DNA of 64,000 nucleotides, taken from the NCBI GenBank assembly GCA_046199005.1, contig CP176050.1, forward strand, positions 186,001-250,000. Reading direction: 5' to 3'. Both the position numbers and the translations under genes were made by a program. Shown piece by piece: positions 8,974-17,565 of the stretch (position 1 is its first letter; every line of letters starts with the position of its first letter). The notes below the pieces were generated by a model. That model was not told where the DNA came from, did no database searches, and saw only the letters and a program-made list of their open reading frames with translations. The stretch comes from Ascidiimonas sp046199005 (GTDB lineage Bacteria > Bacteroidota > Bacteroidia > Flavobacteriales > Flavobacteriaceae).

Positions 8974-8990
8974 TATCTTTGCGAAAGATA
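8974..8990. promoter_or_regulatory. Palindromic bidirectional promoter of brnQ and the hydrolase
   Basis: TATCTTT-GCG-AAAGATA is a perfect 7-bp-arm dyad. Read on plus it gives a perfect -7 TATCTTTG (8974-8981) for the hydrolase. Read on minus it gives TATCTTTC (8990-8983), one mismatch, for brnQ. Both genes would have leaders of about 11-12 bases. No -33 TTG was found for either. Confidence 0.5.
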
Positions 8991-8998
8991 GTTTAAAT

Positions 8999-9775
8999 AT
9001 GGTATTAGCATATAAAGGAATTGAAATTTTTTATTCAGATACGGGTACAGGAGAGCCGGTTGTTTTTCTTCACGGGTTTTTGGAGAATTCCACGATGTGG
9101 GAAGATTTAGTACCTTCTATAGAAAGTCAGCGGCGCGTAATTTGTATTGATCTGTTGGGGCATGGAGAAACAGGCAATTTAGGCTACATACATACCATGG
9201 AAATGATGGCAGAGGCAGTTTTAGAGGTCTTGGATCATCTTACTGTAAAGAGAGCCATTTTTATTGGTCATTCTATGGGCGGATACGTATGTCTGGCATT
9301 AGCTGAAAAAGCAGCGTATCGTATTCAAAAACTTGTTTTAATGAATTCGACATGGCATGAAGATACTGCAGAGCGCAAGATCAATAGGGATCGAGCTATT
9401 GATGCTGTTAAAAAGAATCAACGAGCGTTCATTAAGATAACCATCCCTAATTTATTTTCTGAAACTGGGCGGCTTCATCACCAAAAGAAAGTTGCTGCCG
9501 TTACGAAAGCAGCTTTAAAAACGTCCTTGCGTGGCGTCATTGCAGCATTAGAAGGGATGAAAAGTCGTAAAAATCAAATAAAAACAGTCAGAGCTATAGC
9601 CAAAGAAACTTACGTAATAGTCGGAAAGCAAGATGGAATGATTGATTATCAACAAATTCTATCTGAAGCCGAAAATATGGGAGTTAATGTACTATTACTG
9701 GATGGAGGTCATATGTCTCATATTGAAAACAGAACAAAAGTATTACTTTTTCTGGCCGAGATTGTTCATAAATAA
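8999..9775 (+). CDS. Alpha/beta-fold hydrolase
   Basis: A 258-residue cytoplasmic hydrolase of unknown substrate. The oxyanion strand VVFLHGFLEN is near residues 21-30. The nucleophile elbow GHSMGG places Ser92. The probable acid is Asp212 in VGKQDGM and the probable base is His238 in DGGHMSHIE. Length and order fit esterase/BioH/MenH-like enzymes, but nothing nearby fixes the pathway. The ATG follows the palindromic promoter by 8 bases. Confidence 0.88.
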   Translation: MVLAYKGIEIFYSDTGTGEPVVFLHGFLENSTMWEDLVPSIESQRRVICIDLLGHGETGNLGYIHTMEMMAEAVLEVLDHLTVKRAIFIGHSMGGYVCLALAEKAAYRIQKLVLMNSTWHEDTAERKINRDRAIDAVKKNQRAFIKITIPNLFSETGRLHHQKKVAAVTKAALKTSLRGVIAALEGMKSRKNQIKTVRAIAKETYVIVGKQDGMIDYQQILSEAENMGVNVLLLDGGHMSHIENRTKVLLFLAEIVHK

Positions 9776-9807
9776 ACCTTTTTGTTAAAAATTAAAGGGT
9801 TGATTGT

Positions 9808-9837
9808 TTGGTTGTTAGAAATTTTTATTTATATTTA
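9808..9837 (+). promoter_or_regulatory. Probable promoter of the 87-residue zinc-ribbon-like gene
   Basis: TTG (9808-9810), a 19-base spacer and TATATTTA (9830-9837), which matches TAnnTTTG except at the last base, lie 26 bases before the ATG. Confidence 0.4.
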
Positions 9838-9863
9838 ACGTCCAAATCTTAATTACCCAAATC

Positions 9864-10127
9864 ATGAATACCCCTACAAAAGCACCGATTCTTTCGGTTG
9901 GCAGGATTCTCTGCTTATTTTTCGGACATCGATTTATTGTAACAAAAAAGGTAACAGCTCACATCAATGAGTATGAATGTTCCTGTTGTAGAAAACAAGT
10001 CACTGTTGATGTACAGGGCAATCTGGCTTCTTTGACGCCTCAACTTAAAGAAATCAATGAAACTTTAGCTCTATTGCATCAAAAAAGAATGGCGCATACG
10101 CACAGACCTGCACATTCGGCTGCCTGA
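9864..10127 (+). CDS. Small zinc-ribbon-like protein, function unknown (87 aa)
   Basis: Residues 15-22 read ILCLFFGH and residues 38-44 read ECSCCRK. Cys17, His22, Cys39 and Cys42 could form a small metal site resembling the LCxxFGHxF...YxCxxC pattern of short phage and bacterial zinc-ribbon proteins. The rest is polar and helical, ending in a His-rich tail. Its stop codon directly abuts the stop of the convergent thiL. There is no signal peptide. The function cannot be stated. Confidence 0.7.
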   Translation: MNTPTKAPILSVGRILCLFFGHRFIVTKKVTAHINEYECSCCRKQVTVDVQGNLASLTPQLKEINETLALLHQKRMAHTHRPAHSAA

Positions 10128-11180
10128 TCATTCGTTTTCTTCAAAAGAGTTCCAACCGCGTGCCTTGATTGGTATTTTGGTGTTAGCTCTTGTAATCAGA
10201 TGAAGACCTTCTGCTTTTTCTGTCATATGACCTATGATGGTAAGGTTTGGATTGCCTTTTATCTTGTCAAAATCTTTTTGATCTATGGTAAATAGTAATT
10301 CATAATCTTCTCCTCCACTTAAAGCAATAGTCGTACTATCTATATTGAATTCTTCACACGTTTGAATTACCTGCGGATCCAGCGGTATTTTATCTTCAAA
10401 TAAATTACAACCTACATTACTTTGAGTAGCCAAATGAATGATCTCTGAGGAGAGCCCATCGCTAATGTCGATCATAGAAGTAGGTTTTACATCTAACTTT
10501 TTAAGAAGTTCATATACGTCTTTTCGCGCTTCTGGTTTAAGTTGTCTTTCCATCAGATAGGTATACAATGATAAGTCTGGCTGGTTATTAGGATTTACCT
10601 TAAACACTTCTTTTTCTCTTTCCAAAACCTGCAAGCCTAAATACGCTGCCCCTATATCTCCTGTTAGCACGAGCAGATCGTTGGGCTTAGCACCATTTCT
10701 ATATACCAGATCTTTTTCATCCGCTGTTCCAAGGGCAGTTATAGAAATGATAAGACCTCTGGTAGATGAAGTAGTATCTCCACCAATAAGATCAACATTG
10801 TAAAGTTTACTTGCCAATCTGATCCCTTCATAAAATTCTTCCAGTGCCTCTAAAGGGAATCGATTTGAAACCGCGAGGGAAACTGTAATTTGAGTAGGCA
10901 TGGCATTCATCGCATATACATCAGAAAGATTTACCATGACCGCCTTGTAGCCTAAGTGTTTTAGAGGTACATAACTAAGATCAAAATGAACTCCTTCAAC
11001 AAGCAGATCGGTGGTAACTACCGTAGATTGATCACCGTACTTCATCACGGCGGCATCATCACCAACACCTTTGAAAGAGCTTTTTTGCCGGAGTGTAATA
11101 TTTTTAGTTAAGTGCTCAATAAGTTTGAACTCGCCTACTTCTGAAAGCGGAGTTCGCTTTGGATTTTTATCTTCAATCAT
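10128..11180 (-). CDS. thiL: Thiamine-monophosphate kinase
   Basis: Phosphorylates thiamine monophosphate with ATP to thiamine diphosphate, the final cofactor step. The 350 residues follow the PurM/ThiL fold: GVGDDAAVMKYG near residues 38-49 binds metal and nucleotide, then TTDLLVEGVHFD, GGDTTSS and IDISDGLSSE, with GGEDYELLF in the C-terminal part. A -7 element lies just upstream (11185-11192). No other thiamine gene is in the window. Confidence 0.95.
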   Translation of the reverse strand: MIEDKNPKRTPLSEVGEFKLIEHLTKNITLRQKSSFKGVGDDAAVMKYGDQSTVVTTDLLVEGVHFDLSYVPLKHLGYKAVMVNLSDVYAMNAMPTQITVSLAVSNRFPLEALEEFYEGIRLASKLYNVDLIGGDTTSSTRGLIISITALGTADEKDLVYRNGAKPNDLLVLTGDIGAAYLGLQVLEREKEVFKVNPNNQPDLSLYTYLMERQLKPEARKDVYELLKKLDVKPTSMIDISDGLSSEIIHLATQSNVGCNLFEDKIPLDPQVIQTCEEFNIDSTTIALSGGEDYELLFTIDQKDFDKIKGNPNLTIIGHMTEKAEGLHLITRANTKIPIKARGWNSFEENE

Positions 11181-11184
11181 GTCG

Positions 11185-11192
11185 CAAAAGTA
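11185..11192 (-). promoter_or_regulatory. -7 element of thiL
   Basis: Perfect TACTTTTG on the minus strand, five bases upstream of the thiL ATG. Transcripts would be nearly leaderless. No TTG lies at 17-23 bases. Confidence 0.4.
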
Positions 11193-11288
11193 TAAAACAA
11201 GCGCTTTATAAGCATTAATTAACAGTTCAAATATGAAAAACCCATTTTTTTAGGATATTTTTACGTATCCACCTTAAACATAGCAAAG

Positions 11289-12518
11289 ATGAGAATAGGT
11301 AAATTGGTTGCCATAATAGCCATATGCTGCTTAGGATCTTGTGTATCGTCTGATGACGATGTAATTTCTAATTTTGATACTTCCAATCCTGAAGCATCTG
11401 CCGCTCCTTGTGAAAATGGATTTGCAGGACAATATCCATGTAATGGGTATGATCTTGTAGCCCAGATGCCCCTATCTGTTTTTGGAGCGAACTCAGCAAA
11501 CGATATCTGGGGCTGGACAGACGATTCAACCAACAAAGAATATGCGATTTTAGGCCTCAATAATGGAACCGCTTTTATCGATATAAGCACACCTTCGTTA
11601 CCAGTGTTGGTAGGAATTCTTGAGACAGCTACCGGTCCTAGCAGGTGGAGGGATGTAAAAGTATTCAACGATTATGCCTTTATTGTAAGTGAAGCAAGCG
11701 ACCACGGGATGCAGATTTTCGATCTTAAAAGTCTTCGTAATGTTAGTAATCCGCCACAACAATTGGTAGCAGACGCTAACTTTAATGGTTTTGGCAATGC
11801 TCATAACATAGTGATCAACGAGGCTTCAGGTTTTGCTTATGCGGTAGGCACTGCACGGAATGATATTTACAATGGAGGCGCACATTTTGTTGATATTTCG
11901 AATCCTGAAGCCCCTGTTGCTTCCGGCGGACTTGCCAGTGAAGGCTATACCCATGATGCACAAGTGATCACCTACGCCGGGCCTGATGTTAGATACACCG
12001 GGAGGGAAATCTTTCTCGGGAGTAACGAAGATCGTTTGGTAATCGTAGATGTAACTAATAAGACGACTCCAGAATTGATATCCTCTATAACATACGCAAA
12101 TCGTGAATATACACATCAAGGCTGGTTCACAGAAGATCAAAGATATTTTTTGCTTGGGGATGAGCTGGATGAGGTAGAATTCGGCTTTAAATCCCGTACC
12201 TTGGTTTTTGATTTGACAGATCTTGAAGCACCTGCATTGCATGACGAATACCTGGGCACTACCGGTGCTATTGATCACAATGGTTTTGTAAAAGGAAATG
12301 AATTTTTCCTATCAAATTACACGGCGGGTTTAAGAGTGTTGGATATCTCAGGCATCGCAAATAAGAATATTTCTGAAATAGGTTTTTTCGACACTTTTCC
12401 TCCAAATGACAACGCGGTCTTTCAGGGCGTATGGAGTGTATATCCGTATTTCGCTAGTGGAAATATTATTCTGGGGGATATTAATAATGGATTTTTTATC
12501 ATACGAAAAAGTAATTAG
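11289..12518 (+). CDS. Choice-of-anchor B family lipoprotein (LVIVD-type beta-propeller)
   Basis: The signal peptide carries a lipobox LGSC with Cys18 as the lipidation site, followed by acidic SSDDD that fits Bacteroidota surface-export signals. Successive segments of the type NDYAFIVSEASDHGMQIFDL, SNPEAPV and EDRLVIVDVTNKTTPEL are LVIVD-like repeats forming a propeller of about seven blades, with GNAHNIVINEASGF and YTHDAQVI in the middle. Proteins of this layout are called choice-of-anchor B; here the anchor is lipid. A second lipoprotein propeller starts five bases downstream, so the pair is one operon. The ligand is unknown. Confidence 0.88.
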   Translation: MRIGKLVAIIAICCLGSCVSSDDDVISNFDTSNPEASAAPCENGFAGQYPCNGYDLVAQMPLSVFGANSANDIWGWTDDSTNKEYAILGLNNGTAFIDISTPSLPVLVGILETATGPSRWRDVKVFNDYAFIVSEASDHGMQIFDLKSLRNVSNPPQQLVADANFNGFGNAHNIVINEASGFAYAVGTARNDIYNGGAHFVDISNPEAPVASGGLASEGYTHDAQVITYAGPDVRYTGREIFLGSNEDRLVIVDVTNKTTPELISSITYANREYTHQGWFTEDQRYFLLGDELDEVEFGFKSRTLVFDLTDLEAPALHDEYLGTTGAIDHNGFVKGNEFFLSNYTAGLRVLDISGIANKNISEIGFFDTFPPNDNAVFQGVWSVYPYFASGNIILGDINNGFFIIRKSN

Positions 12519-12523
12519 AGAAG

Positions 12524-13849
12524 ATGAAGATACAAGTCTTTATAATTGCGATATGCATATTATCTCTCTCAGGATGTAGTACAGACGATGGCGGCCAACA
12601 TACTATTTCTGAAGACTTTAACGCTGAAATAGACTGGTTGAAGACTTTTGGAGGCAGCGGTGAAGATACCGCTCAAGACATCATATCTACTAGTGATGGC
12701 GGCTTCGCAGTGCTAGGATATACCAATAGCACCGATGGAGATATAACAGATAAAAATCTTAATGTTAATGATTATTGGCTCCTCAAATTTGATAAACAAG
12801 GAAATCTTCAATGGAATAAAACTTATGGAGGCTCCAAAGACGACAAAGGGCAGTCAATTATTCAAACGAATGACGGAGGTTACGCAATAGCAGGGTATAG
12901 TATGAGTTCTGACGGAGATGCTTCTGTCAATCAAGGTTTTCATGATAATTGGATTCTCAAAGTAAATGCTGATGGAGAAATTTTATGGGAAACCAGCTTT
13001 GGCTATTCTGGTCATGACCATGCCTATGATATTTTGCAGACCAGTAATGGAGGTTATTTTGTTGCCGGCTTTCTGGATGTTACAGGCTCGGGAGGAGAAG
13101 GGAATACCGGACGCTCTTCGTTTACAGCTCATGGTGTTGGAGAATTCTGGGGAAGTCTTTTGAACGCTTCAGGAGAAATTGTATGGCAACGCTATTTTGG
13201 AGGTACAAATAATGATCGTGCACATGCGGTAGTGCAGGCGAACGATGGGGGTTTTGTACTTGCAGGATTTACCGAGAGTGATGACTTTGATATTTCTCAA
13301 ACGAACGGGAGCTACGATTTTTGGGTATTAAAAATCAATCTTGAAGGAGAACCCGTGTGGGAACGCACCTTTGGAGGAAGCGGGATAGATAGAGCAAATG
13401 ACATTGTAAAGACTTCAGATAACGGATATTTAATTGTGGGTGGTTCAAATAGTACCGACGGAATGATAAGCCGTAACCATGGGAATTCAGATGTATGGAT
13501 CATAAAGATAAATGACGCCGGAAAATTGGAATGGGAACGTAGTTACGGGGGTACCGATTTTGACGATGCGACGCATATTAGCAAAACATCAGATGAGGGT
13601 TTTATAATCACAGGAAATTCAAAGAGTACCAATATTGATGTAGTTATGAATCAGGGAGAAAACGATATTTGGGCTTTTAAGATTGATGCTTCCGGGAAGC
13701 TTCTCTGGCAAAAAAGTATGGGAAAGGAAGGACTCGATCTGGGCTTTGGAGCATTGGAAAACCCCGAAGATAAAAGTGTTATCATTTGCGGAGAACTCTC
13801 TGATACTGACAGCGGAGAAAAAAATGCTGTGATCATTCGGCTAAAATAA
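12524..13849 (+). CDS. Lipoprotein with seven FGGSxxD/DGG beta-propeller repeats
   Basis: The signal peptide has lipobox LSGC with Cys18 lipidated. Seven repeats of about 55 residues follow, each with a pattern like W-x-K-T-F-G-G-S-x-x-D-x-A, then T-x-D-G-G-x-x-V-x-G and a closing D-x-W-x-x-K strand. Seven copies suggest a seven-bladed propeller covering the whole mature protein. The last copy is the most divergent. It is translationally close to the LVIVD lipoprotein upstream (gap 5), suggesting the two act together on the cell surface. No enzymatic motif is visible. Confidence 0.85.
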   Translation: MKIQVFIIAICILSLSGCSTDDGGQHTISEDFNAEIDWLKTFGGSGEDTAQDIISTSDGGFAVLGYTNSTDGDITDKNLNVNDYWLLKFDKQGNLQWNKTYGGSKDDKGQSIIQTNDGGYAIAGYSMSSDGDASVNQGFHDNWILKVNADGEILWETSFGYSGHDHAYDILQTSNGGYFVAGFLDVTGSGGEGNTGRSSFTAHGVGEFWGSLLNASGEIVWQRYFGGTNNDRAHAVVQANDGGFVLAGFTESDDFDISQTNGSYDFWVLKINLEGEPVWERTFGGSGIDRANDIVKTSDNGYLIVGGSNSTDGMISRNHGNSDVWIIKINDAGKLEWERSYGGTDFDDATHISKTSDEGFIITGNSKSTNIDVVMNQGENDIWAFKIDASGKLLWQKSMGKEGLDLGFGALENPEDKSVIICGELSDTDSGEKNAVIIRLK

Positions 13850-13943
13850 GAAGAACGATGAATGGTTAACCTGAAAAGTGGATTGAAAATACAGGAATGA
13901 TAATGATAGGAAAACTACGCCATACCATAGGTAAAAACTATCT

Positions 13944-13966
13944 TAACATTTGTTATATAAATGTTA
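13944..13966. promoter_or_regulatory. Operator-like dyad upstream of the suf promoter
   Basis: Arms TAACATTT (13944-13951) and AAATGTTA (13959-13966) form a perfect 8-bp inverted repeat with a 7-base spacer. A second nested dyad pairs ATTTGT (13948-13953) with ACAAAT (13966-13971). It ends where the -33 TTG of the suf promoter starts, a position suited to a regulator. Confidence 0.5.
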
Positions 13967-13970
13967 CAAA

Positions 13971-14003
13971 TTGCTGAAAATACCTTTTAATACGTTATTT
14001 TTG
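13971..14003 (+). promoter_or_regulatory. Promoter of the suf operon
   Basis: TTG (13971-13973), a 22-base spacer and a perfect -7 TATTTTTG (13996-14003), 28 bases before the sufA-type gene. Confidence 0.65.
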
Positions 14004-14031
14004 CAATCTATTTAGAACTAATCTATTTAAA

Positions 14032-14361
14032 ATGATCAAAGTTTCAGAACAAGCCAAGGCTAAGGTGATCCAGCTCATGACGGAAGAGGGTTTTGATGCT
14101 GCTAAAGATTATGTGAGAGTGGGAGTTAAAAGTGGAGGGTGCTCAGGTTTATCATATGAGTTAAAATTCGACAGCAAGATTGCAGAAGAAGATAAGGTTT
14201 TTGAAGACAATGCAGTGAGAATTATTGTAGATAAAAAAAGCTTCCTTTATTTAGTGGGAACCACGCTGGAATATTCAGGAGGTCTCAATGGCAAAGGATT
14301 TGTATTTAACAACCCAAATGCACAACGCACCTGTGGTTGTGGGGAGAGTTTCTCTTTATAG
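14032..14361 (+). CDS. sufA: HesB/IscA-type Fe-S cluster carrier protein of the SUF system
   Basis: A 109-residue A-type carrier that receives Fe-S clusters from the SufBCD scaffold and passes them to apoproteins. The three conserved cysteines are present: Cys37 in GGCSGLSY, and Cys101 and Cys103 in the C-terminal TCGCGESF. It is the first gene after the suf promoter, 67 bases before sufB. The label sufA versus iscA rests on the neighbourhood. Confidence 0.93.
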   Translation: MIKVSEQAKAKVIQLMTEEGFDAAKDYVRVGVKSGGCSGLSYELKFDSKIAEEDKVFEDNAVRIIVDKKSFLYLVGTTLEYSGGLNGKGFVFNNPNAQRTCGCGESFSL

Positions 14362-14428
14362 ACGTAATAAAAATTTTAAAGTAAATAGCTTTACCAATTG
14401 TTAGAGCTCATACTTTTATCAGAAAGAA

Positions 14429-15874
14429 ATGGCATATACCGAAGAAGAATTAAAAAAAGAGTTAGAAACCAAAGAATACGAATATGGTTTTTATACCGAT
14501 ATTGAATCCGATACGTTTCCTGTAGGGCTCAATGAAGAAATAGTACGTGGTATTTCAAAGAAAAAGAACGAGCCGGAATGGATGACAGAGTGGCGTTTGG
14601 AGGCTTTTCGATACTGGAAAGAAATGCAGGAGCCTGAATGGGCCAACGTACGTTATCAAAAACCAGATTTTCAAGCGATCTCTTACTATTCTGCTCCTAA
14701 GAAAAAAGATAAGTACGAAAGTTTAGATGAGGTAGATCCTGAATTGCTTGAAACTTTCAACAAGTTGGGAATCTCTATTGATGAACAGAAAAAGCTGGCG
14801 GGTGTTGCAGTAGACATTGTGATGGACTCTGTATCTGTAGCAACTACATTTAAGAAAACGCTGGCTGAAAAAGGAATTATATTTTGTTCTATCTCAGAGG
14901 CAATTCAAGAGCATCCTGAGCTTGTTCGTAAGTACATTGGGTCTGTGGTTCCGCAAAAAGATAATTTTTATGCAGCATTAAACTCGGCAGTTTTTTCAGA
15001 TGGTTCATTCTGCTATATTCCTAAAGGGGTACGATGCCCTATGGAACTTTCTACATATTTCAGAATTAACCAGGCTGGGACCGGTCAATTTGAGCGAACG
15101 CTTGTAATTGCAGATGAAGGTAGTTATGTGAGTTATCTGGAAGGTTGCACCGCTCCAAGCCGTGACGAAAATCAGTTGCATGCAGCTGTTGTAGAGCTCA
15201 TTGCTTTAGACAATGCCGAAATTAAATATTCTACGGTACAAAATTGGTACCCAGGAGGTAAGGATGGTAAAGGCGGCGTATACAATTTTGTAACCAAGAG
15301 AGGACTTTGCGAGAAAAATTCTAAAATTTCATGGACTCAGGTAGAAACGGGATCCGCAGTAACCTGGAAATATCCCTCTTGCATTTTGAAAGGAGATAAC
15401 TCGGTTGGCGAATTTTATTCAATTGCGGTAACCAACAATTATCAACAAGCAGATACAGGAACTAAAATGGTGCACCTCGGGAAAAATACGAGTAGTACTA
15501 TTATATCCAAAGGAATTTCAGCCGGAAAATCTCAAAACAGTTATCGAGGATTGGTACAGGTGAATAGCAGGGCAGAAAATGCACGTAATTTTTCACAATG
15601 TGATTCCTTACTTATGGGAAATGAATGTGGAGCTCACACCTTTCCCTATATTGAAACAAAAAACAAATCAGCACAGATAGAACACGAGGCTACTACCAGC
15701 AAAATTGGTGAAGATCAGATTTTTTACTGTAATCAACGGGGTATTGATACTGAAAAAGCAATTGCCTTGATCGTAAATGGCTTTAGTAAAGAAGTATTGA
15801 ATAAGCTTCCCATGGAATTTGCAGTTGAAGCTCAAAAATTATTAGAAATAAGCCTGGAAGGTTCTGTAGGTTAA
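14429..15874 (+). CDS. sufB: Fe-S cluster assembly scaffold subunit SufB
   Basis: A 481-residue core subunit of the SufBC2D scaffold on which clusters form from SufS/SufE sulfur. The right-handed beta-helix region includes LEGCTAPSRDENQLHAAVV and the C-terminal SQCDSLLMGNECGAHTFPY, both typical of SufB. Length is normal. It is followed by a metallo-beta-lactamase lipoprotein gene instead of directly by sufC. Confidence 0.97.
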   Translation: MAYTEEELKKELETKEYEYGFYTDIESDTFPVGLNEEIVRGISKKKNEPEWMTEWRLEAFRYWKEMQEPEWANVRYQKPDFQAISYYSAPKKKDKYESLDEVDPELLETFNKLGISIDEQKKLAGVAVDIVMDSVSVATTFKKTLAEKGIIFCSISEAIQEHPELVRKYIGSVVPQKDNFYAALNSAVFSDGSFCYIPKGVRCPMELSTYFRINQAGTGQFERTLVIADEGSYVSYLEGCTAPSRDENQLHAAVVELIALDNAEIKYSTVQNWYPGGKDGKGGVYNFVTKRGLCEKNSKISWTQVETGSAVTWKYPSCILKGDNSVGEFYSIAVTNNYQQADTGTKMVHLGKNTSSTIISKGISAGKSQNSYRGLVQVNSRAENARNFSQCDSLLMGNECGAHTFPYIETKNKSAQIEHEATTSKIGEDQIFYCNQRGIDTEKAIALIVNGFSKEVLNKLPMEFAVEAQKLLEISLEGSVG

Positions 15875-15901
15875 GACTTGTCAAACTTAATAATCAACCG
15901 T

Positions 15902-16780
15902 ATGTTACGAAATGTATTAATTTTTGCAGGAATCTTAGTTTTTGCATCCTGTAAAGAAACACCAAAAAAAGATACCGAAACTACAACGAAAACCGAGGTA
16001 GTAAAAAAGCCAGAAGTTAAATTGTATACGTTTGACGGAGGTACCGTAATGGTGAACAAATTAGAATTGTTTTCTCAGGACACCACCTATCAAGGGCAAA
16101 CGAAAGAGTTTTCAGATGCGTTCTACGTAATTAGTCATCCGAAAGGAAATTTGATCTGGGATTCCGGATTGCCAGAATCACTGGTAGGTCTGGATAAACC
16201 CTATACATCCCCTGACGGAGCATTTACGGTTTCGAGAAAAGATTCGGTAACTCATCAATTGAAAGAGATAGGTTTGACTCCTTCAGACTTTGCATATATT
16301 GCTGTTTCTCATACCCATTTTGATCATACCGGAACTGCCAATACATTTAAAAATGCTACCTGGTTAGTACAGGAGGCAGAGTACAATTTCATTACCAGCG
16401 AAGAAGTTCAAAAAAATAATACTGATATCTACAATGCAATCAAAGAGCTCACTAACATTAAAAAATTAAATGGTGATTTTGATGTTTTTGGAGATGGCAG
16501 TGTAGTTATTAAATCAATGCCGGGACATACCCCCGGGCATCAGGTGCTCTTTATTGACCTCCCGGAGCACGGTCCAATTCTTCTGGCAGGAGATCTTTAT
16601 CATTTTGATGAAAACAGAACGCACAAACGTGTTCCAAGCTTCAATTTTGATGCGGAAATGACGAAAAAAAGCATGGAGGCTTTTGAAGCTTTTGCTAAAG
16701 AGAAAAATGCAACAGTTTATTTGCAGCATGAACTTACTGATTTTAACAAAATGCCTAAGGCACCAGAATATTTAAAATAA
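15902..16780 (+). CDS. Metallo-beta-lactamase-fold lipoprotein, N-acyl homoserine lactonase-like
   Basis: A 292-residue lipoprotein (lipobox FASC, Cys17) with a dinuclear zinc hydrolase fold. The HxHxDH motif HTHFDH gives His137, His139, Asp141 and His142. His209 is in PGHTPGHQ, Asp231 in AGDLYHF and a late His276. The arrangement resembles AiiA-type lactonases, but the substrate is unproven. I start at ATG 15902, which gives a clean signal peptide, not at a TTG eight codons earlier. It sits between sufB and sufC in the same direction, 17 bases before sufC, so it is probably transcribed with the SUF genes. Confidence 0.87.
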   Translation: MLRNVLIFAGILVFASCKETPKKDTETTTKTEVVKKPEVKLYTFDGGTVMVNKLELFSQDTTYQGQTKEFSDAFYVISHPKGNLIWDSGLPESLVGLDKPYTSPDGAFTVSRKDSVTHQLKEIGLTPSDFAYIAVSHTHFDHTGTANTFKNATWLVQEAEYNFITSEEVQKNNTDIYNAIKELTNIKKLNGDFDVFGDGSVVIKSMPGHTPGHQVLFIDLPEHGPILLAGDLYHFDENRTHKRVPSFNFDAEMTKKSMEAFEAFAKEKNATVYLQHELTDFNKMPKAPEYLK

Positions 16781-16797
16781 AACGAATAACACGACAT

Positions 16798-17553
16798 ATG
16801 TTAACGATTAAAAATCTTAAAGCAGGTATTGAAGGTAAAGATATTTTGAACGGAATTAACCTCGAAGTGAAGGCTGGAGAAGTTCATGCCATCATGGGGC
16901 CTAATGGCTCCGGAAAAAGTACTTTATCAACGGTAATCGCTGGCAAAGAAGAATATGAAGTTACGGAAGGAGAAATTCTTTTGGAAGGTGAGGATATCGG
17001 TGAATTAGGAGCAGAGGAACGCGCTCATAAAGGAATATTTCTTTCATTTCAATATCCGGTAGAAATACCCGGGGTAAGCGTGACTAATTTCATTAAAACT
17101 GCGATCAATGAAACCCGTAAAGCACAGGGGCTTGAAGATATGCCTGCAAATGAAATGCTTAAAAAGATACGGGAAAAGGCAGAACTGTTGGAAATCGAAA
17201 GAAAGTTTTTATCTAGATCATTAAATGAAGGCTTCTCGGGTGGAGAGAAGAAACGAAATGAGATCTTTCAAATGGCAATGCTGGAGCCTAAATTGGCCAT
17301 TTTAGATGAGACAGACTCAGGTCTTGATATTGACGCTCTGCGCATTGTGGCCAACGGTGTCAACAAATTAAAAGGTAAAGACAATGCAGTAATCGTAATT
17401 ACGCACTACCAACGATTGCTCGAATACATTGTTCCTGATTATGTACATGTACTCCATAATGGAAAAATTGTAAAATCGGGAGGTAAGGAACTTGCATTAG
17501 AACTGGAGGAGAAGGGATACGACTGGATTAAGCAAGAAGTAGAAACGGTTTAG
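16798..17553 (+). CDS. sufC: Fe-S cluster assembly ATPase SufC
   Basis: A 251-residue ABC ATPase of the SufBC2D scaffold. Walker A is GPNGSGKST (about 34-42). The signature region is EGFSGGEKKRNEI and Walker B is LAILDETDSGLD, as in SufC. The switch His is in VITHYQR. sufD begins 12 bases downstream. Confidence 0.97.
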   Translation: MLTIKNLKAGIEGKDILNGINLEVKAGEVHAIMGPNGSGKSTLSTVIAGKEEYEVTEGEILLEGEDIGELGAEERAHKGIFLSFQYPVEIPGVSVTNFIKTAINETRKAQGLEDMPANEMLKKIREKAELLEIERKFLSRSLNEGFSGGEKKRNEIFQMAMLEPKLAILDETDSGLDIDALRIVANGVNKLKGKDNAVIVITHYQRLLEYIVPDYVHVLHNGKIVKSGGKELALELEEKGYDWIKQEVETV

Positions 17554-17565
17554 ATCACGATTATT

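Noticed and set aside
12650..13750. Regular DNA-level similarity that might suggest a tandem repeat or CRISPR-like array
   Set aside because: The periodicity is that of protein propeller repeats within one open frame; bases are diverged and no spacers exist.
15878..15901. TTG start giving a longer metallo-beta-lactamase lipoprotein
   Set aside because: ATG at 15902 yields a compact signal peptide with lipobox; the extension adds polar residues in front of it.
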